From: Amyelois transitella | Taxonomy: Eukaryota; Arthropoda; Insecta; Lepidoptera; Pyralidae | Assembly (NCBI RefSeq): GCF_032362555.1 | Contig: NC_083517.1 | Span: 1,322,001 to 1,386,000, forward strand | Direction: 5' to 3' | DNA: 64,000 nt | Shown here: piece by piece, positions 37,501-49,500 of the stretch | Numbering within the stretch: the stretch's first letter is position 1 | How the letters are laid out: every line of letters begins with the position of its first letter | Made by a program: the position numbers and the translations under genes | Notes under the pieces: generated by a model | What the model saw: only the letters and a program-made list of their open reading frames with translations | The model's database searches: none | What the model was told of the DNA's origin: nothing

Positions 37501-40500
37501 ATACACAAACTGTTTGTTATTCATCCAAATTTATTTTATCACCTTCAAAATATGCTCCTTTAGAAACGATACACTTACGCCAACGAATAATCCAATCATC
37601 AAAACATTTTTTAAACGCTGTTTCCGGAATTGAGGTCAGTTCTCGCCGCGAATTCTCTTTTATATCTTCTACCGATTGAAAACGGGTGCCACGAAGTAGT
37701 AATTTGAGTTTAGGAAAAAGAAAAAAGTCGGCTGGAGCCATATCTGGTGAATATGGTGGTTGCTCGATGGTATTTGTTGAGTGTTTGGTTAAAAATTCGT
37801 TCACAATGATGGCCTTGTGCGAAGGTGCATTATCATGGTGCAAAATCCAAGAATTTTCTTTCCACAAATCTGGCCTTTTTCGTCGGATTTGCTCTCTTAA
37901 ACGCCGCATAACACTCAAATAATATTCCTTATTTACCGTTTGACCTTCCGGCAAGAATTCCGAGTGCACAACACCGCGATAGTCAAAGAAAACAGTCAAC
38001 ATGACTTTGACTTTTGAACGACTTTGGCGTGGTTTTTTCGGTTTCGGTTCAGTTGGAAGGCGCCACTCCGAAGCTTGTTGACTAGTTTGCATGTCAAACT
38101 CGTAAACCCACGTCTCGTCACCAGTAACAATGCGTTTCATGAATGTTGGGTCGGAATTGACTCGTTCTAGCATGTCCTCAGCGACTCTCATGCGATTGAG
38201 TTTTTGAAAAAAATTCAGGTCTTTTGGGACTAGCCGAGCGGCAACATGTTTCATACCCAAATTATTAGTTAAAATGGTACGGATCGACTCGTGAGATACA
38301 GAAAGTTCGGTGGCTATCTCTCTCAAAGTTGAATGAGGATTTTCAGTCACTATTTCCTTCACTTTTGCGATGTTAACTTCAGTTGCAGACGTTGATGGCC
38401 TACCAGAGCGAGGCAAATCTTCCATCACATCTCGACCGCTTTTGAACGCTTTGTACCACTCATAAGCACGAGTTTTTGATAAAGTCGATTCACCGTAAGC
38501 CTTCTGTAACATTTTCAGTGACTCCGAACACGATATTCCATTGGCAATGCAAAATTTAAGACAAACTCTTTGTTCGATGTTTTTATCCATTATGAAATTA
38601 GCAATACACACTAGATATGATATAACTAAAAATAGCACTGTATTTAATGTAAACAACAGATGCAACTCAAACTCCGCGCCAAAATGGAAAACAGTTGTGC
38701 CAATCTAACAACAACAAAAAAAACAAAAATTTGAATTTGGAACCATAAATAAATAATCCATTCCCGATACTTTTCTGACTGAATGTAGATACGTGTATCA
38801 TGGCTTCAACCCTTATGGGTAGACAAAAAGGAACATAATCGAAATTACTGTAGAGCCTATTAAGACATCCATGAGCAAGTTATGGAGTGGTTCCAGTCCA
38901 AATATTCTCCATTCCATCATGAAGTTATACAGCTGAACGTGGCAACCCCGCACGGTATGTTGATGTGACTATATATTGTAGCGTCTGAAAATCCAACATA
39001 CATACATATAATCACGTCTATATCCCTTGCGGGGTAGACAGAGCTAACAGACTTGTAAAGACTGATAGGCCACGTTCAGCTATTTGGCTTTAAGATAGAA
39101 TTGAGATTCAAACTGACTGATTTCTTAACGTATGTATAGCAAAACTAAAAATTTACATTTGAAACACACCAATCTATTTAAGAACGTGTGGTGCATCCAT
39201 TAAGTTAAAAATAAATTTCCCGAAATCGAGAATAGAGATGAAGCTCTGAGAACAATCTAATTTGAGATTATTATTAATCAATATAGGTTTAGTGCAAATT
39301 AAAGAAACCGAAATGTATTGGTGCTTATAGATAGTTGCTGAGAGATAATGAGTGGCAGATTCGAATCTTCGGTAGAAGTGGAAGTATGATGCAAAGGAAT
39401 TATAAACCTGCCCGCTGTTCCATGTTATATTAAAATTGCGATGCCCAACAGGGTTCATATTGTACCTTTTTACAAGCAGTAACTGTAATTCCAGTGATGT
39501 ATTTGTTTGTAAACTCTTTATTGCATATAAAAATAAATACTTATAATAAATTACAAAACAGTTATGTATTGGATTTAGAAGAATATGTATAATGGCGGAA
39601 TTATCCCAAATGGACTTTGTGATCTATACTGATATTATAAAGTTGAAGAGTTTGTTTGTTTGTTTGAACGCGCTAATATCAGGAACTACTGGTTCGAATT
39701 GAAAAAATATTTTTGTGTTGAATAGACCATTTATCGAGAAAGGCTTTAGGCTTTATCACGCTGCAACTATTAGGAACGAAGAAATAATGGAAAATGTGAA
39801 AAAAAAACGGGGAAAATTATTCATCCTTGAGGGCTTTAATGATGCCCAAAATAACTATTCTACGCGGACGAAGTCGCAGGCACAGTTAGTATGCAATAAA
39901 GATTCAATTGACTTGAATTATACTCAGGAAAGCAATAAGCAGAGAATAAGTACGGGTACGAAAAGCAAGGAAATTTATAAAACGCTGTTTTATCATCAGA
40001 CTAGACATCAAGATGGTTGACAATTGATTTCTCACGAAAGCGTGACCGGCGACGGTAAAAGTGTTAATAAACGAACAAAACCTATAGAGCAAGATCCCAG
40101 AGCCGTAAGACACAACTTATTTTCTAAAGAATGGATCTTTCGATTCTCAGTAGTCTTTCATGTACTTTTAATACCTGCATGTTTGTGAGGCTTGCCCGGT
40201 GACACCTGCGCAGGTACCAGGCGCGAAAGGTAACTAAAAATCACAGTTACTTAACTTAAATTTTTATGACTGATTTTTATATATATTTTATAGACTATTA
40301 CTCTGAAGTCATATCAGAGAAGTCAGACGCTTTCCATGCGCCAAAACTTTTGTCAGACGCTTTAAAGCTCTATCAAAAAAAAATTAACTTAATTTATTTT
40401 TAAATGTCTGACTTTTATATATGTTATTCAGATAACTATTACAAAGTTGTATTAAATCAGTCAGACAGTTTGTAATGACCAAACACCCCTTAAACACAAG

Positions 40501-43500
40501 AATTACTCAGCCTCGAGTATGAGCGCGATAGCACAATGCGCATGCGCGTCAGAGTTTGTTGAGTTATTTGAAAAGTACTTACTGTTTTCAATTTCATATT
40601 TTTGCATATCTATTCAAATACGATGAAATTTATAATTAAAATAATAATTAATCATTTTGCATATATATTGCATATAAATAGGGGAAAATGAATTTTTTTG
40701 TAGCAATAGCCTTTCAAAAAGAATGATTTTTATTTTATTTAAAAAAATATATCTATTATAATAATTTCAATAAAAAAATAATTAATTATGATTAATCAAT
40801 TGAATAATTATTTTATTGTCTCTTTATCATCTTCATCATCAAAATAATCATTTGTATTTTCATCATTTATTAAATCTCTATACTGTCCACTCAAGTCATC
40901 GTCCTCATCATCAGTTAGATTGTCGTTGCTGGCAGAATTTTCCGTAAAAATAAAATCATAAACAATTAAAAAATAGTATAGTAATAGTAAACCTAAAACA
41001 TATAAATATAAGTGAAAGGCGACTAAGGGATAGGCTTACAAACTTGGGATTCTTTTTTAGGCGATGGGCGAGCAACCTATCACTATTTGAATCTCAATTC
41101 TATCATTAAGCCAAATAGCTGAACGTGGCTATTTAGTCTTTTCAAGACTGTTGGCTCTGTCTACCCCGCAAGGGATATAGACGTGACCATATGTATGTAG
41201 TCTACTTTAATTTCGACACCACCGCAATGGCTTCGATGGTCCAGTGGTTAGCGCGTGAGACTGTCAAGTTGGCGGTCCGAGTTCGAGTCCCAACAATAAC
41301 AAGATATATATTAATTTTTATTAAAAATGTTTTTTTTTTGTGTTGTTTGAGTATTTATTAAAAAAAACTGAAAATCAAAATACTACATATAATCATACGG
41401 TAAAAATATTTTGTCTGTACATTTAATATTTTGACTGAAACAAATAGAGAATTTTTTTTTACATTTTTGTCTGTCTGTCTGTATCAGACTGTATGATTAA
41501 GATTCAACTCGAACTTTACGCGGACGACGTCGCGGGCAACAGCTAGTATGCAATATATTATATTATTTTAAAAATGATTAATTATTATTTTAATTATAAA
41601 TTTCATCGTATTTGAATAGATATGCAAAAATATGAAATTGAAAACAGTAAGTACTTTTCAAATATTAGATATTTGACTCTGACGCGCATGCGCATTGTGC
41701 TATCGCGCTCATATTCGAGGCTGAGTAATTCTTGTGTTTAAGGGGTGTTTGGTCATTACAAACTGTCTGACTGATTTAATACAACTTTGTAATAGTTATC
41801 TGAATAACATATATAAAAGTCAGACATTTAAAAATAAATTAAGTTAATTTATTTTTGATAGAGCTTTAAAGCGTCTGACAAAAATTTTGGCGCATGGAAA
41901 GCGTCTGACTTCTCTGATATGACTTCAGAGTAATATAGTCTATAAAATATATATAAAAATCAGTCATAAAAATTTAAGTTAAGTAACTGTGATTTTTAGT
42001 TACCTTTCTCGCCTGGTACCTGCGCAGGTGTCACCGGGCAAGTCTCACAAACATGCAGGTATTAAAAGTACATGAAAGACTACTGAGAATCGAAAGATCC
42101 ATTCTTTAGAAAATAAGTTGTGTCTTACGGCTCTGGGATCTTGGACTACTACTGAAATCATTTATTACGTAAAATTATAATAACGTTGGTATTGTAGATC
42201 TATATTTCGTTATAAAACTTTTCCCAAAACAAAAAAAAATATTGCATTGTAAAAGGATAAAATAAATTGATGAAGTGACGTGTGAAAGTACTTACATTGC
42301 GAATAGGCGCAAGAGTCCGGTGCTTCGATGCGCGACCGTCACGCCAATAAATGAAATAGGACACAGAAGGATAACGCCACGCATTAAACTATGTAGTTAC
42401 TAGTATATTGTAATCACTTTTACAAATTTTCGATCGAAATTGGGAAGATTTATCATTTTTATACTACTTAAGTACGAAATTTCTGACAAATACTTTTTAA
42501 AGAAAACGCCAAGACGCCACTTCGTAAGGATATTCGATAATCCAAAACCAAAACCTCACGAAGAGAAGAGACTATTGCTAGATATACATACATACATACA
42601 TACATATAGTCACGTCTATATCCCTTGCGGGGTAGACAGAGCCAATAGTCCCGAAAAGACTGAATGGCCACATTCAGCTGCTCTGCTTAATGATGGAATT
42701 GAGATCCAAATAGTGACAGGTTGCAAGCCCATCGCCTAAAAAAAAGGATCGCAATTTTATAAGCCTATCCCTTAGTCGCCTTTTACGACATCCATGGGAA
42801 AGAGATGGAGTGGTCCTATTCTTTTTCGTATTGGTGCCGGGAACCACACGGCACTATTTTGATTGATTGCTAGATATCATATTATAATTCTTGCCCGTTT
42901 TAAAAATGACAAATATTTTTTTATTTTATTTTTTACTATACCCATAACAACTAGAATTTGCATGTGTACAGCACATCTCGTACGTTGTCTGATCTATTCT
43001 CTCATTATTTTGTGGTTACGCGCAATCGAATAAACGTCGGTATATAAAGATAATTTATAGTCATGCGCATAGCATACTGGCACACATTAGAAATGGGTAA
43101 ACACTAAATCCATAAATCTCATAGAAAGAAACAAAAACAGCATGATAGAAATACCTATCTGACAATGACGCTCATCAGTTTCTGATCGAGTTAGTAGATA
43201 ATTCAAATATACACGTAGATAGGTAGATAGATAAATCATTTATTTGGTGTGCTTTTGATACACATAATACTAAATGTAGGTAAGCAAGCAAGGTAAAAAT
43301 CTGCGTTATGGCACTAGCTTTTGTTCAATTCAAATCTTTATTGCATATCATAAGGTACATCAGTTGAATTACAGTTACTGCTTGTCAATAGGTACAATAT
43401 GAACCCTCCTCGCCATTAAAAAGATTAATTAGCGTGTTAATATTTGAGTGACAACATGCGACATCACGTAAGTACTTATACGTTTAAAGCCAAGTTGGCT

Positions 43501-46500
43501 AATAGTGCAATGTTGCAATAGGACATAATACATGTTTCTTTTGAAAGCGGAGGCTCTATTGTTCACACTACTTTACTACTTAGTGCTATCGAGATTCCTA
43601 ATGACAGGAAGTTGCTAAAGAAAAGACGTTTTAGATGAAATGGAGGAGGTTTCTTTTTTCTTGGCCTGCGAACTTAAATTAACTTCAACTATAACAACAT
43701 ATATTTTTTCAATTAGTATCTTTCTCTCTATGTTGCAATTAAGTTATGTTATGCCGGTTGACTGTAAGAGATCCCTTAATGGGATAAGTCCTCCATTGCA
43801 AGTGATTTGTTTCTTTTATAACTATTTACTATTTTCTTGTTACTGTGTAAATTTCTATGCAATAAAGAGAGGTTTATGGTTTGTTTTAAATGAATTTTCA
43901 AGTAAAAGCTTTGATCAAGGTGCATTTATTAAATCTTTTCATCGTCCCCATGGTGTATTCGCTGGACGTCGATTTCGCACAACGTCGATCCATCCGTGTT
44001 TGCATTCTCGTGACGTCGATCCGCTTATGATTGTATTCTCATAAAGTCGATTCTATTGTTTTACTACTTTCCAACATAAGAAAGGTACAGTCAAACACAA
44101 CATTTTTATTTAAATTTTTATATTTCAATCAACAGGTAATATAACGTTAAATAAACAGATTATAGCGACCTTTGTTTAATTATCCAGAGACATTGGAAAG
44201 ATTTAGTTTAGAAGCCGTTTGCTTAAAAATCCCAGACGCATAGATTTTTATAAAGTTATAGGACTAAATTTTACTCCTTAAACCTTTAAAAAAATATAAG
44301 TATCAATAGGAACACGACTAACATAATCAAAGCTAGGTAGAACATTTAAAAAATGTGATTTTTTTATCACCGTTATCTCTGTCTGTCATCCTCCAATAGG
44401 ACGACAGGAAATTTCTAAACCAAGCGCAGTTCTCTCGTGTGTTCAACGTCGTGTGCTGTTAGAGCTGTTTGTACTATGTAATATTTAAGTTTTCATAAAT
44501 ACTTGCATGGAAGGTGCAGGAACCTACACATTTAAAAGAATACAAACAAAATCATTATTACCTACATACATAAAAATCACGCCTCTTTACCGGAGGGGTA
44601 GGCAGAGACTACCTCTTTCCACTTGCCACGATCTCTGTATACTGTCTTATTACCTACCTACATATATTCTTTTTTCGCTCGATTGTACTGCAAAAACATT
44701 GTAGATTCTTTTAATTTATAAAGTTTTAAAATTTTATTGGATGAATCGATGTAATGCGAAGAAAAGCCAGGTAATAACTGTTGGATCGATTTTATGCGAA
44801 TAAAAGCGTAGGTCTCGATAAAATCGACGTCGTGCGAAATCGACGTCCAGCTAATACACCGTCCCCATATACACTCGTTGCAATAAAATGTCTGTAAACA
44901 CTATTTTGAAGCTAGTTCCGTCTTTTCTATTTTGTTGCAATAGATACTAAGAGATAGCTCTTAATCAGTGGAATTAAGTGATGTGTCCTCCGTTCATTTC
45001 TTATTTCTGTTAATTTTTGAATTTTCTTGCCTACATTAATAATAAGAAATGCTCAAATGGTTTTGTAGCACGTGTAACTAGTTCAGGTCATGTTCGTAAT
45101 CCAAAGTGTAATATGAATGTGTTTACTTAGCAATTCATCGAATATTAAGTTTCGTAACAGTTGGCGGGATTCCTCGGGTCGTATGGCTACTTCATTACCT
45201 CTCCTTCTTGGAATTAAGGTCGACAAATGATGTTGTTATTTAATTTAATGGCATTCTTACTGTGACTTTAAAACTTGAGGTCTTTAAGTCGTCATAACTA
45301 AAATGCTGTGAAAAAAGAGGAAACACTAATTTTTCGGTCGGACTGCCTGCTTAAATTCGGAAACCAATATTTATGTATAAATAACTCAGTCATTCTTTAA
45401 ATATTGTGTTTAATATGGATAACAACGCAAAAAATTAAGATAAAATACATAATAAACAATTTAAAATTGCCACAAATGTTAAGTTGGACAGTGGAGCCCC
45501 AAATCCTGAAGAACTAGACGATTAATGCGCTTTAATAGGTAGTATACTCTAGAAGAGAACAAAAAAACGTTATCCAGTATCAGAGGACAATTTCTTTGGA
45601 TTTAGACACCTTGGAGCGCAACAAGAGTTTAAAAGTATAATAAGCATATAAAGTGGTGATGAACTGGTGACTCAATGCAGGCCAAAGAGGAGATCTTCGT
45701 AACTTTGTAACCAAAAATTGCTCAAATTTAAATAGAGACGATTTGAGTAACATGAGGGAGGCCTTCCCAGGTCTCCAAGTAGCAAATCTGATAAACCAAA
45801 AAAAAGGCTTCCAAAAAGATGACGTATAATCCAGAATTACAGTAATAATTTTTACTATGTGAGTTATCACAGCAAGCATAATCAATAACAAATAAATTTT
45901 CTCTTCATCACTCCAAATTTGGCGTACTCCATATTGGTCTATTGGCAGTGAGAGTGTTTCGTGTTGGTAATTGATGACTGGCAGTTTGCCTGTAACGGAT
46001 CGTGGTGCATTATGTCACTGCGGACGATGACCCCAACAATGCAACTAGAGAAGATTTAGCGTCACAACCCCGTTGTGTGACGCTGATGTTCTATTTATGT
46101 GGAATCATCTCGTCACTTCATGCGGCTATGTAGACTTAAGAAACAGAGGGGACAGTTTGTGATGGCAGGTAAGTACATACATATAATCAGACTAACTACA
46201 GACTGAGAGGCTACGTTCAGCTGAATGGCCTAATGAAAAATTGAGATTCAAAATAGAGACAGGTATTTGGAATGCTTTTAGATTGGTAGGCCACTCAATA
46301 ATACATCTTAGGAATATAAAGATCGCGCAGTTGTGCCTCGTCATAAAGCCAAATCCTCTGAAGGAATTTTGTTATTGCTATTGATTTTGAGACATTTTTT
46401 AAAAGAAGACATTTTTTGATTTTCGTTTACGAACCTATAAATCAATTTTCACGTTTAAACACTTTCCTTAACATGTCGATATTATTATGTGTGTAACGAG

Positions 46501-49500
46501 ACACAGTTACTGACGCTTTCTTAAACGAGACATCAAAACAATAAGCCCCATGACAAGCGAAGCGAATGTCTATAGAACTATTTGGAACGGGAACACAATT
46601 TAACGCGTTTGTTTTAGTTTACGCCCCGTCGACTGTTTTATTTATAGCCGATGTAGTCAATTTGGGACCGGCTAAATGTCATCAAACACCATGCGTATGC
46701 TTGGCTAAAAGTTCTAATGGAAACTATAATTAATAAGTCACAGATTCATTTTTTGTTGTAACAATTTTATCGATGACAACTGTTGTTTGCGATTATAAAT
46801 TAATGCGTCTAACAAAATTTTTGTTATTGCTTTAATATAACACAAATAATTTATTTCTGTGTTCGTTTATTAACTCTTAGCTGCGAAACATAATATTAAA
46901 AATGAATTTTTGACGCAACCAAATTTTAAAATTTTTCAATTTTTTTATTCTCTCTGTAATCAATAAAAATCTGCAACGAAAATCTTGTAATTTTTTTTCA
47001 AAACCTTATTATATCTGATGTTTTTTGAAGGGTAAGGAAACCATACATATAAGTTCCGTGTGTCACGTTGTCACAGGATAGCGCTTCATTCATGATGACA
47101 CCATATGTGACACAAAAACGGTATCCCTAGGGCTACCACCTCTAACCAGATTCTGCCGGATTCCCTCAATTTCCAGGTAAAAGGGGTTAAAATATACGAA
47201 AGGATAAAAAGTCAGGGACTGAAATAATTCTTTATCGATGTCATTTTAATTTAAATTTTAATTAAGATTTTAGTCTAATAATTAATCTTTAAACTAGTTA
47301 ATGCAGTTTCAATAGATGTTAATGGTTATAGTAATTTTGCAGTAAGTACAGCAATTTGATTAAAACAACAATCTGGTCATAAATCTGTCATGAACTTTTC
47401 ATCAGAAATTTTATCAAGTGCTTAAAAGTTTACTCCAAACTTATACGTATCTTGTATGTACTTACATACCTATAATAGAAGACTTTAGATAACAAAAGTT
47501 GCACGTAAGTTAACGCTAGTTTTTCGGGTCTGATCGTTATTAGATCTGGCAGCCCTGGGTGTCCCCCGTACTATAAATAGTGGCACGTGCCCTCTCCAGG
47601 ACTGCATGACACACTTCGAAAGCCAAGTTGATACTAAAATCGATTAATTGAATTTACTTACAGATACAGCAGCAGCAGTTACGAAGATCAAAACTGAATA
47701 ATTTGTTTACACTAAAACTGGATGATGCTCTAAAGATAATGACGTATTACTAACTTAGAGTAATTGTAATGTGAATAAATAATATAGTATTGATATTCGT
47801 AACCATGTTACGATTGTAATCAATATAAATGATCATTTAATCGATAAATTGGATGATTAAGACTTTTCTCAAAATTCAACACTTGGCTTTGAAGGCAGAA
47901 GTATTTTTCAAGACGTTAATATCACTCTAAATCGATATAAGAAAGTGGGTCTCTTCCCAGTGGTATAAATAAATGATAATCCTGTTGCCAATGCGGACGT
48001 GTCGAGTGACATTATCTGTGACATTATAGACAATGCGGGTAGGGGGTTAATAGCTACATGACGTCCGCAGAGCGTATGCGATCCTGATGGACATTACTGT
48101 GGTGTCGACGAGTTCCAGATTCTGACCTACTTAATGATGTAGCCTGGATTAGATTGAGCATTTAAAAATCTACTAACAACGCTTGTTCGACAGGGAGACA
48201 TTAAATTAAATTTATACATACATATAATCACGTCTATATCCCTTGCGGGGTAGACAGAGACAAAAGTCTTGAAAAGATTGAAAGGCTACGTTCAGCTGTT
48301 TTGCTTATTGATAGAATTGATTACAAAAAAGAATAGGACTACTCCATCTCATTCCCATGGATATCGTAATAGGCGATTAAGGGCTAAAACTACAGGCTTA
48401 TAAACTTGCGATTCTTTTTTTAGGCGTTGGGCTGGCAACTTTTCGAGAAATGAGGCGTGATTTTATGCATTTATTTGAAGAAGCTGCAGCGTAAATCTTA
48501 TGGCTCAGGCCGGGACAATAGAACAGAATCGTGTGGGACGGTTACACGTACTCACATCGTTTTAGGAAAGTTGGTGCATAGAAAGTTGTCCGTGTGTCCA
48601 AAACGGGCAAGATTGTGATCTCTTTTGGAATCTTCACTATAGAATAAAATTATAATACTGCTGCTGCATCCTGTGAATGCTGTAAGATGTTGCAACAACT
48701 ATGATTGATGAACAAAGCTGTTTTAGGTTTGGTTTGGCCGCCGTGGTAGCGCCCTCTGCGCCGGGAATATTGGTGAGGGTAGCTCATGCTCAAAGCGGTT
48801 ATTATTTAGGTAAATATGAACTATCATGGGTTGGTGTTCTTTTACTAGCAATCATATTGGGCTGAAAATAATCTTTTTGTATGTGTCTTTGTAACGCAAT
48901 AACTTCGAACCGCTGTTGGTCTGATTTTGATGAAATTTGAAAGAGTATTTGACATTAAAATTTTTAAATTCATGTGTGCAACAATATTGGGTAAGCCGTA
49001 TTCGAAATTTTCACAACAAAAAAAAATAAAAAGCGTTTTCGCGAGGTCTACATTCACGGCGAGCAACTATTCAATAAATAAATTTATGTTTTATTATTAT
49101 CTATGCACTCAGGTCTTAAATGCATTGCATAACTCGCATTATCTATTATTATTCTTCAACAGCGCAGTAATGAAATATCCCATCAATGTCTTGTAATGGT
49201 CATTCAGATTATGCACTTGCCACCTACGGTATTGAACGATTCGAACCAAACAAGATTATATGTAGTTACGACATCAAGTGAAGCTATTATGTATAATGTA
49301 TTTATAACTAAACCGGATCTTAACTTTAAGGATTGTCTTTATTTACATCATAATAAACACTATCATTTTAAATGATGACAAATATTTCGTGAAGTAAGAA
49401 AATCTGAAGATGTAGAAGAAAACATAATTTAATTAAATAAAGGAAGATGTAAACGTTACGATATACCGAGAAATAAAAAAAATTGACAAAAAAAAGAGAT

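Larger units (their letters stand above)
40090..42143. mobile_element. Large fold-back element with ~585-bp inverted arms
   Basis: The left arm (40090 to about 40675) and right arm (about 41548 to 42143) are reverse complements, with only scattered mismatches by eye. They share 'CAAGATCCCAGAGCCGTAAG' at the outer end and 'GCGCATGCGCGTCAGAG' inside. The ~870-bp centre holds an AT-rich segment with an acidic ORF remnant (-), a SINE-like copy (41011-41205), a tRNA-like SINE head (41229-41292) and a Helitron-type 3' hairpin (41510-41546). No target duplication was found. Transcription across it would form a long hairpin RNA. Confidence 0.8.

Noticed and set aside
41229-41292. tRNA gene
   Set aside because: A and B boxes are present but stems do not pair fully. 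The same holds for the heads at 50133, 53678, 62640, 63420 and 63885; all are SINE-type.
43640-44044. 134-codon hydrophobic frame
   Set aside because: It runs across a LINE 3' end and into the MITE at 43952, so it is a chance frame over two repeats.
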